A stretch of DNA of 50,486 nucleotides from Cerioporus squamosus (Eukaryota > Basidiomycota > Agaricomycetes > Polyporales > Polyporaceae), in contig JABYQS010000229.1 of the NCBI GenBank assembly GCA_022592435.1, positions 1-50,486 on the forward strand, read 5' to 3'. A program made the position numbers and the translations under genes. This document shows, in pieces, positions 13,303 through 24,759 of the stretch. How positions within the stretch are numbered: position 1 is the stretch's first letter; each line of letters starts with the position of its first letter. The notes beneath the pieces are model-generated. The model did not search any database. It saw only the letters and a list, made by a program, of their open reading frames with translations, and was not told the origin of the DNA.

Positions 13303-14358
13303 GGATAATTCTATTTGGAAACCCCGGGTGCGCGCAGAACCCGGGTTGCCAGTTAGGAAACCCGGTTTCTCGCAACCCAGGTTTCCAAACTGGCTCCGAG
13401 AGGCCGGCCGGTAAGCGCCCCGTATTATCCCAAACGGGCGACCGCCGTCGTATGACGTCGCCTTTGTACCCAGGCGCGCGCAACTGGAGGAGAGTAGGCA
13501 AGCCGCTGCAACCTCAATTTTTCAATATCGGAGCAACCGTGTGAGTACTTGTAGAAGGGGAGAAACAAATGAAAAACTGCCGATTCTGAGGTACATGAGT
13601 TCAGGAAGTCAGCAGCCACACAAGCATACAACATCAGCGTAAGACTGGCCAGGCCACCTCGACCGAGTAGCCCGAGAAGATTGTCCCAACTTCGATCGAA
13701 TCGGCCGGGTCGCACCAGTCTGCAGAAATTGTCGCTGACAGCCTGGTTGCAGACTCAGCATTCCAACGGGTCACCGGTAGTAGTCCAGTCGCCTCCGAGC
13801 TACGGCAGCAGCAGCACTCGTGGCTGGCTGCCAGCTGCCAGTGCCAGTGGGTGCCACTGGTGGACTTGATTCGAACTCGGTTCCGGAAGGATGGAAACGA
13901 GGCTGAACGCGAGTCTGTATAGGCTAACCACACAAATGATAACGGAGCCGTTAAGCTAAGAGCAACAAGGTACGATACTCCGAGTCAATCAGCAGAATGA
14001 ATGAACTCGAGCCTGCCACAGTAAGTACTAATGCACTGCCAGCAATCAGCTTGCATAGCGGCTTGCCCTCCCTCGCGTCCGTGTCCGGCCTGGCCGACCC
14101 TAGCCAAAGCTCCTCGTCCTTGCGTCGCGTAGCACAGTCTGCGTCCAGCAAGGCCACTCTGGCAATCCAGCTTCGGCAGTGAGCTTTGGAGGACGACGGC
14201 GCGCCGAGCGACCTACCGTATCTGGATTGAGCGCTTTCATGCCGGCCAGCGCCTAACTTCCGGCCGACCTTGAAACCCCATACTAATAGCGACCGGCCGA
14301 TTATAGTCGTAGAACCCGGGTTTCACTGCGGAACCCGGGTTTCCAAATAGAATTATCC
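13303..14358. mobile_element. Non-autonomous Mutator-like (MULE) DNA transposon, 1056 bp
   Basis: The left end ggataattctatttggaaac is the exact inverse of the right end, and the similarity continues as imperfect subterminal copies of aacccgggttt. Both ends are flanked by the same 9-base duplication caatttggc (13294-13302 and 14359-14367). A 9-bp duplication is typical of Mutator-like elements. No transposase frame is present inside, so it must be mobilised in trans. The exact duplication indicates a young insertion. Confidence 0.82.
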
Positions 14359-14367
14359 CAATTTGGC
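14359..14367. repeat. Right 9-bp target-site duplication
   Basis: caatttggc, the partner of 13294-13302. Confidence 0.85.
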
Positions 14368-14599
14368 ACTCCTCCCCTTCCCTCCGCCAACATGACGTGT
14401 ATTGTCAAGCATGAACAACTTCGTACTGCACCCAGAGAATAATTTTCTAGACATCATGTGCCCTCTCTGAGTAGATTCACCAATTCTAGGAGGGGGTCAG
14501 TATGCTGATGATCGACATTCTTCAAACGGCGGGCATGAAGCTCATAGTTGGCGGACACAAAGCCGCCGGACGCCGGACCCGATTAGCTAAGTCCTCCGG

Positions 14600-14790
14600 C
14601 ATCAGCAAAAGGCCAAAACGATCGCTGGCGCCAGCAAGCGCCGCAATCGATTGCAATCGGCCGGGCGAATGCAATCGAGTACATCGACTAACAGCCCCCT
14701 TGCAAGGGGGCCAATCTCACACCAGGCTGATTGCGAGAGCCGCGAGCGCATCCTGCCTTTGCGCGCGATTCCAGCACTCGCATACGAATG
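14600..14790 (+). repeat. Left terminal inverted repeat of the Plavaka element
   Basis: Imperfect inverted copy of 23455-23645. It contains several caatcg/cgattg palindromic motifs between 14643 and 14680, likely transposase-binding sites. Confidence 0.7.
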
Positions 14791-15151
14791 GCCACTTGGC
14801 AAGAACCCTCGGGCATGGCCGTATAGCGTCAGGGAACGGCTGTTCGGGTTGCTCGGGCAGACAATCGGGACGGGGCAGCTGTAGCACTGGTGCGCGTTCC
14901 GGGGGTTCATGCGAGGAGGTAGTGGGGCAAATCATAGCATTAGAAGTACTAGCCACTAAGGTACAGTATCAATACATGGGAGCGAACACACGCGCGTCGA
15001 TGCAGTGAGAGAGAGAGCAATGCGAGAGACATTACCAGATACAGCAGCATGAACAGAGCAAAGCGGAACAGCACAGAGCGAGAGCATGAGCAGGAGAGGC
15101 AGTCGAGTCCATCAAGAAGGTGTCCGTCAGGGATGTCTGCGCGCGAGTCGC
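14791..15151. other. Non-coding subterminal region of the Plavaka element
   Basis: No gene. A purine-rich stretch with gagagagagag near 15008 runs into the 3' end of the accessory gene and probably forms its 3' UTR. Confidence 0.5.
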
Positions 15152-17409
15152 CTAAGAGCTCTCCGAGGTCAGGTTCTCGCCGTTTGGGTCCTCCAGGGTG
15201 GGCTCCTGGGTGCCGCTGCCACTAGCAGAGGGAGTCGAAGGCGCTTGAGACGCTGCGCGAGCAGCCGCGCGAGCAGCGAGCTGCGCGGCCATGATCTCCT
15301 CCTGGGAGCGCGTGTCCCCTCCAGGGCGCTGAGCTTGATCTTGGTCCGAGGAAGCTGCGAAGGAGACGCCGCCAAAGACGCGCCTGACAATAGAAGTCAG
15401 TACCCCACCGCGCGCCCAAGGGAAAGAAAACTGTACGCGTTCCACCATGCGAGGGTCTCGTCCGCCCACTCCTTCTTCAGGATGTCGCCGTTGTGCTCGA
15501 ACATCTGCACAATACGCTTGAAGAAGGCCGGGCCGTTGAACTCGCCATCGTTTGCCTGCCACTGCGAGCAGGACGAGAGAACATTGCGCCACTAGGGAGA
15601 AGGGTGTCAGCTGAGCACGTACATGGGAGAGTCGCATAAAAGATACCAAAGTGCCGACATAACCGATGGTGCGGGGGCTGACGGTGTCGATTTTGTAAAT
15701 GTGAGCGATGCACCCACGGCCCATTGTCTTCTTCCCCGCAGGCTCCGTGATGGAGCTGGGACTGGTCATGATGGCGCGAAGAGCCTGTGCGAATGATATT
15801 AGCATGACATGGACGATAAGGCATAGCCGCGCATGCGCACCTGCTCATGGGTCTCGCCTTGAAGGAGACCCTTGTGGAGGTCATCGGGGTCGAATTCGCC
15901 TTCGGGGTACAAAAAGTTCGGATTGTCGCGATGGTCGATCTTGACGTGCCCGCTTGCCACGGCGTCGCGGAACCTACGAATAGATCGGGTCACATGTGAG
16001 TAGCAATGCGGGAGAGCAACTCACCCCTCCGGACTGTCCAAGAAGTCTTGAATGGCATTCGTCGGCGTGAGACGCCACGCAGTCCAGTTGGCGTTCCAAC
16101 CAAAGTATTGCTTGTTCTTGTGCTTCTCGAGTTGCGCCGGAGGTGAGACGATGATGCCGCCAGGGAGGGTGACAGTTCCGAGTATGTCCGCTGCCAGCTT
16201 CTTGAGTGTGTTGCCATCTGTCGCCCGTGCCTGGCGTGCGTGCGTGTCGATCTGTGCCAGAGCGTCAGCTGCATAACACACAGTAATCAGACATGCTTAC
16301 AAATTTGCCAATTATGATCAGTGTCGGTGCCGCGTCCAACGAGGCGTGGAGGATGTCAGCGAAGAACGAAACCTTGTCCTTCAACCAGTCGAAGACAAGC
16401 AGGCATTCGCGCTCGAATTCGAGCCGGGCCTGCTGCTTCGGTGTCAAGCTGTGCAAGGACATCATTATCGAGCGCAGGGAGCAAGCTATGCTACGTACGT
16501 TTCCTCAGGGACATCCCATTTGGGGGGCTTCCCGCCGTACCACATCATCCCGACCGTCATGATAGACGTGCCATCAACAAACGGCCCGTAGAGGCGCGGA
16601 ATGAGGCGCGCCAGCTTCGCCAGCTGCCCACCAGGGGTCTTTTTGTCTCTACAAGGTACAAGGAACGTTAGCATGTGGGCGCAGCCCGAGTAAATAACGT
16701 ACTTGATGGACCATTTATCGCACTGGGCGTCGGTGAGTTGCTTGATGAAGCCGCGGTAGAAGGCCATGGTCGTGGTGCGATCGAACCGGTGGTCTTCAAG
16801 GTCGTCTTCAATCTCGCCATCGGGGTCTTCTTCCTCGGCTCTCGGTGGCGGAGTAGGGCTCTGAGCAAGAGGGGACGGGTGACGAGTCATCGTACGCCCA
16901 CGGGATGACTGTGCGCGTGGCGGCCCGCTCACATCGTACGCCAATGGGTCGAGGCGGTAGTCGCGAGCGTTGACGCGCACGCGGTGGCTCCCACCCGGGC
17001 TGCGTGAGCGAGACGACCGCTCACGGTAGAAGCCCCGGGGCGGCGGCCAGTGCTGCGGCGGTATCTCGCGACGACCTGGGTCCATACTGTAGTAATGCTG
17101 CCAGAAGGGGTGGGCCGGCGGTGGCCCCGGGGGCGGCGGATAATCGTGGCCGTGGGGGTCAGGATGCTGGGGGTCGGCGCCGGAGCCATAGTTGCTCGGC
17201 GGAGGCTGTTGCGACTGTTGGTTGGGGCCAGGGCCGTAGCCACGAGGTGGCGAAGACGGCATGGGAGGCGGAAGTCTACGAGTGGGGCAGATGGTCAGTG
17301 GATGCATTGACTATATGCGTGTTTTTCGTGCATATATGCGTGCGTACACGCATATATGCACGAAGAACGCACGTCAAAGGACTCACTGGGGGTTGCGTCC
17401 GTGACTCAT
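15152..17409 (-). CDS. Plavaka-associated accessory protein, proline-rich N-terminus (DUF6698-like)
   Basis: Second gene of the transposon, divergent from the transposase. Starts at 17409 with a tiny exon MSHGRNPQ, then a Pro/Gly/Gln-rich region (PPPMPSSPPRGYGPGP...), an RS-rich patch (RERSSRSRSPGGS) and an acidic segment (EEEDPDGEIEDD), so the N-terminal 150 residues are probably disordered. Later exons are ordered: WYGGKPPKWDVPEET, LTPKQQARLEFERECL, AIMTSPSS, DTVSPRTIGYVGTL, WRNVLSSCSQW and ETLAWWNARVFG. The last parts resemble a fungal protein family often found with Plavaka elements that I recall as DUF6698; that name needs checking. It ends in an Ala-rich helix and stops at 15152-15154. 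About eight exons. It may bind the element's ends, like TNPA of CACTA transposons; that role is inference. Confidence 0.6.
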
Positions 17410-17907
17410 GGTCGCGATTGAACAGTCTTGGATGGTGACGAGCTGCGAGCGAGAGGCAAAGTCGAGAGACGAGAGGTGAGAGACGAGAGACGAGGGTCGA
17501 GAGTCGGGTGCCGGTGAGAGACTGGATGGTGGTAGTCTGGGGAAAAAGAGGAGGACGAGCGAGCAGGCCTTATATATGCCCTGGCTGGCCCCACATCGTG
17601 AGTGACAGCCAGGAAAGTAAGAGAGCAAGGGTCTGTGCGGCCTTGATGTCGGTTCCCACGATAGCGCGTCGCGTCGTCAAGTTCCCACGATCGCCCGACG
17701 CGATGCGACACGGACACGCAACACACGTGACCGCGTCTCGGCGGCTTTGCAGACACGCTGGAACCGACAGGTTAGCATGAGGCTCTCCCACCTTATCGCA
17801 CATCACCAGACGCTTGCTCCTACCACCAGCACTACCACCAGCCAGAGCTCTTCTGCTGGATGGCTCGCATTCTACTCTACTTCTTACTACTCTTGCTTCT
17901 CTTCACT
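17410..17907. promoter_or_regulatory. Bidirectional promoter region of the Plavaka element
   Basis: This 500-base gap separates the divergent accessory and transposase genes, so both must start here. The left part is a repetitive gagacgagag stretch; no other gene seen. Confidence 0.5.
17569..17580 (-). promoter_or_regulatory. TATA box of the accessory gene
   Basis: On the minus strand the sequence reads ggcatatataagg, about 160 bases before the start codon at 17409. The intervening leader is made of repeated ctcgtctctc-type pyrimidine blocks. Confidence 0.5.
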
Positions 17908-20900
17908 ATGCCGACATGCCCGGAATGCGACGAAGAATATACCCGCTTCAGCTCGCACGTGTCCCGATGCCAAGCTCTCATCGGCGCCCTCGATAACGCT
18001 CCCGTCAACAAATGCAAGCATGATGAAGAGGTGCAGGAACGGTTGGCTAAGCAGAGGAAGCTGGAGGAGGAACGGAGGACTCGAGAGGCTGCAGAACAAG
18101 CTGAGAGGGAGCGGCGGCAGGTATGGCCATCACAAGTTGTGTCCGTCCATTTGTTGACACTCAACAGCGAGAGATCGATGAGCTACAAGCACCTCTCGAG
18201 CTGTTTAGTCGAGGTGGGCGCCGTCGTATCGCGCCTCGGTGGATCCGCGACATGCAGCCGACATCCCTCGCAGGACTGCCCGAGCAATTACGTCCACGCC
18301 GGCCCCCTTCTCCTCTACCACTTCCTACCGAGCCCGAGCCTCTGCAAGACCCTACTCCTCCTGCTGTACCACCTCGAGAACCCATTGATACACGTCCCAA
18401 TCGATTTGGCGTCTTCCGCCAATACTTCCCGTCCCTCCCTTCGCGCAATCCCGAGGAAGGTCTGACTATCAATGCTTTCACCGACACCCACACCCATGCA
18501 CGTCCCCCTGTAAACCCGAAGGAACGGGATCCTGTGCGCCCATTTGGCACAAGGGTTGTTCAAGCCCTCGAGTCCACCGCTGCTGCGACGTTCGCGCCCT
18601 TCGCGAACATCAATATATTTCGCTGCATGCGCTGGCTGTACACCGGGTCGACACAGAAGACACCAGGCGAACTCACGCGGCTCATCCGCGAAGTCTTTCT
18701 GGCACCGGAATACAACCGCGAGGACCTCGAGGACTTCAACGCAGCCCGCGAGAATCAGAAGCTCGATCAGTACCTCGCGACCTCCGGTGCCTTCTCGGCT
18801 GATGATGGGTGGCGACAGGGGAGTGTCAATATCCGGCTCCCAAAGGAAGGTGTCTCGTATCCTAGCGAGAATGCTGCACCTACGTTCAAGGTACAGAACG
18901 TCTTCACGCGCTCCCTCCTCGAAGTTCTCAAGGCAGGATACCAAGATGCGCGAGCCTCGCGCTTCCACCTGTTCCCCTTCAAACTCTTCTGGCAGCGCAA
19001 GCCACCATCCCCCGGCACACCTCCACCTCCACCTAAGCATCTATGGTCTGACACATACAACTCGGACGAGATGATAGAAGAGCACGAAAAGCTGCAGGAG
19101 AAGGCGCGAACGGACCGCGAGCCTGGGGATGCTGATGACGTCGAGTACGTTGTCGCTCCCCTGCTCCTCTACTCGGACTCAACCCACCTTGCAAGCTTTG
19201 GCACGGCCGCTCTGTGGCCCATCTATTCCTTCTTCGGCGCGCTCACGAAATACATCCGATGTCGACCGAATGCGTTTGCGGCACACCATATTGCGTACAT
19301 ACCTTCGGTATGTACAACCAGCTTCGAGTATTCCTCTGCCATACTGATGCTACATTTACAGTTGCCGGCCACTATCCAAAAGGCGTACCAGGAGCTTTAT
19401 GGGACACCGGCCTCCGCGGCAACGCTCCGACTCTGCAAGAGAGACCTCATGCAGCAAATCTGGCACCTACTCCTCGACGAGGAATTCATCAAGGCGTACG
19501 TTCACGGTATGCTCATCAAGTGCGGCGACGGCGTAATTCGACGTCTATTCCCGCGCATCCCAACATACTCCGCAGATTATCCGGAAAAGTGGGTGGTTCC
19601 GTTGGTCATGCACACATACGCTGATTGCTTTGCTTGCAGGTGTCTGATCACCTGTATCAAGCATCTTGCAGGGTTCCCGTGTCCAGCATGCCTGATACTG
19701 AAGGAAGATATCGACAAGATGGGCACAGTGAACGACCTGAAGAACCGGACTCGTCTTCGACGCAAACTCGGGGACGATTGCTTCGTCGAAGCCACGGTAC
19801 GCACAGCTCGCAGCAAGATCTTCGAACAGGGATTGGCTCCCGAGGGCACGACGGTCGACGACGCCCTTAAAACCACCTCCATCACGTCCACTCGGGTGAG
19901 TATTGCTCCCGGCGGTGCGCCGCTACTCTCGAGAACGTCATGCTAACTTGTTCGCAATTTATCAGAGCGCCTTCGCCGACAAACTTGCCCCACATGGCTT
20001 GAACGTATACGCCCTCCTTGTCCCGGACTTGATGCATGAGTTTGAATTGGGCGTGTGGAAAGCTGTATTCACGCACCTTGTACGCTTGGTCATCGCCGCT
20101 GGAGCAGACCGTGTCCAGGAGATGGACAAGCGGTATGTCCTCTGATTCTGACTGACCACTCGTACTCACGCAATTGTACGCTTTCGTCATCTCACAGTTT
20201 CGCCTTGATGCCCACGTTTGGATGCGACACGATCAGACGATTTGGCCCGAACATCTCGGCAATGAAGAAGCTTGCTGCGCGAGACTTCGAGGACATACTC
20301 CAGGTATACTACTTCATGAAGCCTCCTTGTTCCGCCACTCGCTAATAATCTCGATAGTGCTCATACTTCGTCTTCGAGGGGCTTCTTGACGCGCCCTACA
20401 ACGACTATGTCATGAAGCTTCTGTTCACTCTGGCAACATGGCACGCCCTGGCCAAGTTGCGACTGCACTCGGAAGACACTCTGGCCTCTCTCGAGGACGC
20501 CACCAAGCAGCTGGGCGCCGCGATGTGTGCCTTCGATCGACATGTTTGCTCGGCATTTGATACTAGAGAGCTACCATCCGAGACGCTCGCAAGGCAGCGG
20601 CGGGCTGCAGCAAAGCCGGCGCAGGCTCCAGCATCAACGCAGCAAAGTACGGCGGCACAACCTCGTGGCGGCAACCAAGCATCGACACAGGCGAAGAAGA
20701 AGAAGTTCAACATGAAGACCTACAAGTACCACCGCCTCGGAGACTACGCAGCATCGATCCGGCGCCATGGGACCACCGACAACACTAGTACCCAGCCGGT
20801 GCGCACACCGGAAAACCACCTGTATTCCACCGATACTGATACAAGTATACTTGGCAGGGCGAGCTCGAGCACAAGCGCGTGAAGCGCTTCTACGCGCTCA

Positions 20901-22289
20901 CCAACAAGAACATCAAGTTCGAGTGGCAGATGGCACGGCTGCAACGACGCCAACAGTACCTGAACGGCAAAGGCCCTCATGTTCCCCCGCAGAAGAGGAA
21001 GAGGAAGAAGTGTTCGCGAGCACGCTACGTCCGTACTCCGCTCCGTGCAGCAGTGCAAGTCCCCTTCGCCGTGGAGGAGCCTCTTGCGCCCTGCTCCCCA
21101 AAGGAACACATCCAGATCTCCGAGGAGCAGACCAGCTCCGTCCACATTCGTGAACTTATCGGGCAGAACCGCGACGACCCGTCCTTCAATGACTTCCACC
21201 GCATGCTCACTGTTCACCTCTTCCACCGCCTCGAGGCTCTTGCTGGTCGTCCGGTCTCACGCGAGCCTACGATGGACGAGCTCCGATCAATGCGCATCGA
21301 GAAGGAGCTCCTGTACATTCACAAGGTCGTGCGGGTGAATTGGACGTCGTACGACATGCGACACGAACAAAGTTCGATCAATCCGCGGTCGCATCCCGAT
21401 ATCGTGATGCTCGCACCGGCTGGGTCGTCTCATCCCTACCTCTACGCCCGGGTTACTAGCGTCTTCCACGTGAACGTCTTCCGTCTGGCACCAGACACGG
21501 TCGAGCCATCCGAGCCTCAGCTGCTACAAGTCCTGTGGGTCTGCTGGTTCGATCTCGACACCTCGCGGCCAGGAGGATTCGACCGCCTCCGTCCACATCG
21601 CCTCAAGTTTGCTGGCTTGGACTCTGAGCCTTTCGGTTTCATATCGCCGGAGCAGGTCCTGCGCGATATCCATATCGTCCCCGCACCCTTCTACGGCCGC
21701 TCGGAGTCCCGACCTCTGCCACACCGCATCATCGCGCGTCCAAAGAAGAAAGCTCCCGCTGAGGCAGACGACGCTGGCGACGACGACGACGTCCCACAAG
21801 ACTCCTACGATTGGAACTACTACTACATCGCGATGTGAGTATTGACATAGATCTCTGCACAGTGCCTATCCTAATGTTGTCTGCAGGTGGAGTGACAGGG
21901 ATCTGTTCATGTGGTATCTCGGCGGTGGTGTGGGACACGAGTACACGCATGACGGCGGCGAGTTCCAGACCGCGTCCATGATGCCTGCGCTTGACGAAGA
22001 TGTCGAGGTCGCTGCGCCGCCGACAACTCAACACGCGCGCACTCAGGAAGATGAGATCGCGTCGGATGAAGAAGAGCCCGAGGGACCATACAAGCCATCG
22101 GACATCGAAGGAGGTGAAGGCGAAGAGGATGAGGAGGACGGGGAGGGAGATGGAGACGATGATATGGAAGTAGATGAGGATGTGCAGGACCCGGACGATG
22201 AGGCCAGCGAGCCTGACCTTGGGCCGGAGGATGGCGAGGGAGACGATGAACTCGACAACTACGAGGCGAACAGCTATGCACCATACTGA
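17908..22289 (+). CDS. Plavaka transposase, intact
   Basis: DDE-type transposase of the basidiomycete Plavaka group. It starts MPTCPECDEEYTRFSSHVSRC, a zinc-finger-like C-x2-C...H-x3-C module, followed by a charged coiled coil (EEVQERLAKQRKLEEERR). Long exon 18168-19307 holds LLYSDSTHLASFGTAALWP, the catalytic-core region. Next exons give LLLDEEFIKAYVHG, RRLFPRIPTYSADYPEK, GFPCPACL, VPDLMHEFELGVWK (the most recognisable signature) and GELEHKRVKRFYA. The end carries YDWNYYYIAMWSDRDLFMWY, GGGVGHEYTH and a very acidic tail. Exons: 17908-18120, 18168-19307, 19362-19588, 19640-19893 and others to the TGA at 22287-22289; all joins examined keep the frame and no internal stop was met. Acidic-residue positions were not assigned. 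The element could be autonomous. Confidence 0.88.
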
Positions 22290-22752
22290 CATGTGTATGG
22301 TATACTTGTACAGAGAGCTCTCAGAGCATCGCGGCGGTGCGCGTGGTCCACTACCTCGCAGCCCTTCCCTCAACAATCGCATGTATGCGCTCGCAAGCGT
22401 CGTGTTCGCTTGCGCGATTGTCAATCGTCGGACGATTGCCAATCGACCGCTAGGATTGGGGCTGTCTCGCAGGCGATCACGCGCGCGCGTCAGATCGCGA
22501 GTTGCCCAATCGGGACCGGATTGCGCGAGTGACAATCCAACGGGCGCTCGCATCCGCTTGCTCTCTCTTGCAAGCACACCGCAATCCTAGAGGTCAGTTG
22601 CAAGCCTTCAACATCTTGCACTCGCTCGTCGGCTGCTCCACCTGGGCATAGGGCGAAGTTGTCTCCGGTCATCGTCTCGGCCGTTCTCTGGCTGGTATAA
22701 GAAGAGTCCGCCCACTTCTTCGCCCCTTCATGAGTCCTTTCTCCCCTCCACC
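22290..22752. repeat. Internal region rich in caatcg/cgattg motifs
   Basis: Between 22370 and 22600 the motif of the element's ends occurs many times in both orientations (for example gcgattgtcaatcg and cgattgccaatcg). A TATA-like gtataag at 22695-22701 follows. It resembles a second subterminal array and may mark an earlier right end of the element. Confidence 0.5.
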
Positions 22753-23199
22753 ATGAGTCAGCCTCCGCGCTCTGCTCCTCTCCCCTGCCAGTGGCAGTCG
22801 CTGCTCACGCCGCCATCTGCGATCTACCTCCAGTGGTCGTGCGGGGTAAGCAGATTGCCTGAGCTTCAGGTACGTGTCCTTCACTTGTGCAGTCGTCTTG
22901 AAGCACCTCCATCGAGGTACGTCTTGCGTCGTCTCGGGTCCAATGCATTGAGGTATGTAGATCTGTCTGCTATGTATACTAGCCCGCTTCCGACTGTATT
23001 GACTCAGGTGAGTGCATGTGCCTTCTATACATCGACCTCCAGGCCCAGGTTCTAGGACCGGTACCTCATTGTCTACTCATTTACAAGCAGTGAGTGGATA
23101 TATGCGTGCTCCTTGGTATGTGGATGCTGACAATGACATGTCAACAGGACTCCGGTCTTAGAGCTCGTGGGTACAAAGTTCGAGAGTCCAGTGTAATCC
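22753..23199 (+). CDS. Possible small third gene of the Plavaka element, exon structure unresolved
   Basis: ATG at 22753 follows a TATA-like box by 55 bases, a good promoter geometry. The first exon would encode MSQPPRSAPLPCQWQSLLTP and run to about 22840. Downstream is a dense run of splice-like signals (gtaagc, gtacgt, gtatgt, gtgagt, each followed by a cag). One attractive last-exon chain ends in RAPWTPVLELVGTKFESPV and a TAA near 23199, but the joins in the middle cannot all be made in frame by eye. No homologue is recognised. It may be a cargo gene or only a non-coding transcript. Confidence 0.3.
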
Positions 23200-23454
23200 C
23201 CCTCTTCCCCTGCCTTGCGATACACGCTCCTCGGACCTCACCGCACTCAGCTTCACGGGCATCCTGCCGCGGACAGGCCCCGGCACGCTTAGCCGACTGT
23301 GTCGTCACCGTTCCTCCTCCAGTGTAGTCGTGTTGTTCTATATCAGTCAATATATGTTTTACTTTTACTACAACCTTTCGTCTCTCCGCGAACTTCGTCG
23401 TCAACTGGCGCAGCCTTGGGCTCTGGAGCTACGGATCTTCCCGACCTCACTTGG
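23200..23454. other. Non-coding 3' part of the Plavaka element
   Basis: No gene recognised between the possible small gene and the right terminal repeat. Confidence 0.4.
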
Positions 23455-23645
23455 GAATCAGTCAATCCGCGCATGAGAGCCAAAATCGCTCGCAAAGGGG
23501 ACATGCGCGCGCGGCGATTGCAATCGCCCCGCGGTGAGATTGTGAGGTATGCAAGGTGGCTGTTACTCAACGTATGCGCCAGCAATCGAGGGGCCGATCG
23601 CTGGCGCTTGCATGCGCCCGCGATCGTTTTGGGTTTTTGCTGATG
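23455..23645 (-). repeat. Right terminal inverted repeat of the Plavaka element
   Basis: Inverted imperfect copy of 14600-14790. It contains gcgattgcaatcgc at about 23516 and ends gggtttttgctgatg. Confidence 0.7.
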
Positions 23646-24759
23646 GACCTGCTCCGAGTTGCCGCACTGGGAGAGCCGGAAGCGCCTATCTTATCTGGGA
23701 CCCTTCTATATCTTATCTGTGCCAGAGATCATCTTCAGCGGCTCAGCCTCAGCACCTTCTCTCAACTTGCCACCAACTTGCCACCAACTTGCCGCAACAT
23801 GCCTAGTATCTCGGAGTTGTACTGCAACCCTAGATCAACAGAAGGAGGTTATATCTATACGAACAGGTATACCGCAAAGGCGCATAGCTACGGAAACACG
23901 GTCAACATGCCAGGTCATGAGGTCGCAAGACACGGGTGTATATTCAGGACCAAGGCCGCGTACGGTTGAACGGTTCTATGACACTCGAAGATTTTCATGG
24001 CAAGAGGTACGTGTGCTTATGTATGAGCACAATCTCTAGTCTTGCAGCGCACTCAACTGCATTGCGACCGAATTGTCGGAATGATGGCCAGAGTCCTCCC
24101 TGTTCTGCTAGTAAGTGGCTATATGCGGCGTCCCCAGTATCTGTCGACCTGGACCCGGGGAAAAGACTGGTGCGAGATCCAGGGCGCACATCATGATATC
24201 GTTGGCGTTCCATTTCTACGACAGCATATCCTTCCCACACCCGTTGTGACTGCCCTCAGTAGCGAGATCGTTGAGCATGACACTCGCACGCTAAAAGCGT
24301 GAAGTGTTTCAGTAGAACTACTCTTTGCGGGGGACTTCGCATCATCTGTCTTCTTCAGGCTTCGTAACGCATCCGATACTGATGTCTCATGTCATCTTAA
24401 GCTCAGCTTGTATTGAGCATCGGCCTCGTCCACTGAGCAATACGGTATCCTAAGCATCGTCCTCCCTTCATCACGTCTTGGTATGCACTCCTCAGCGTAT
24501 CACCAGGGTCCATTTGGTCCTGACTCCATACATTTCCTCCGGAAAGACAGAGGGCCGAGTGCTTCCGCGGACAGACCTCCAAGCAAGCATTCGTTATGCA
24601 TCTTTGTTCGCAAATGCAAATCCTTCCCTCATCTGGCGTGGGACATGGTAGCCGATATACAGGCTTATCGTCTGCCGTATATGAAGCGCGGTGGGGTATG
24701 GCGAAGCATCGTCCACTACCCCACTGCCAACTAACGACTCAGTACTACTCACTGGCAGG
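23646..24759. other. Intergenic region between the Plavaka element and DUF6533 copy 2
   Basis: About 1.1 kb with no convincing gene on either strand. It should contain the promoter of the DUF6533 gene. Confidence 0.5.
23764..23794 (+). repeat. Short tandem repeat, 11-bp unit
   Basis: The unit aacttgccacc is present nearly three times in a row. No function suggested. Confidence 0.7.

Larger units (their letters stand above)
13111..14526. repeat. Old imperfect inverted repeat surrounding the MULE-like element
   Basis: 13111-13129 and 14508-14526 are inverted copies matching at 18 of 19 bases (atgatcgacat-t/c-cttcaaa). A second block, 13186-13200, matches 14437-14450 inverted (core gaataattttc-tag). 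The blocks are 56-57 bases apart on both sides, so the arms are homologous over at least 90 bases. They look like the decayed ends of an older element into which the 13303-14358 transposon later jumped. Confidence 0.6.
14600..23645. mobile_element. Plavaka-type DNA transposon, apparently complete (about 9.05 kb)
   Basis: The body encodes a Plavaka transposase (+), a divergent accessory gene (-) and possibly a small third gene. The two ends are inverted copies: 14600 onward reads catcagcaaaa..ccaaaacgatcgc and the reverse complement of 23645 reads the same start, with about 44 of the first 51 aligned positions identical by eye. Weaker similarity continues for about 190 bases (taacagcc-ccttgca, caatctcac, ctttgcg-gcgatt blocks occur in the same order). 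Ends are rich in a caatcg/cgattg subterminal motif. No clear target-site duplication was found, so the exact termini are uncertain by a few bases. Confidence 0.75.

Noticed and set aside
14600..14620. Plavaka element as a canonical CACTA transposon
   Set aside because: The termini read catcag rather than cacta and no 2-4 bp target duplication was evident, so only the Plavaka label from the transposase is used.
20744..21226. Minus-strand frame of 160 codons
   Set aside because: Shadow of the Plavaka transposase exon on the other strand.
22043..22258. Serine-rich minus-strand frame
   Set aside because: Antisense of the acidic transposase tail.
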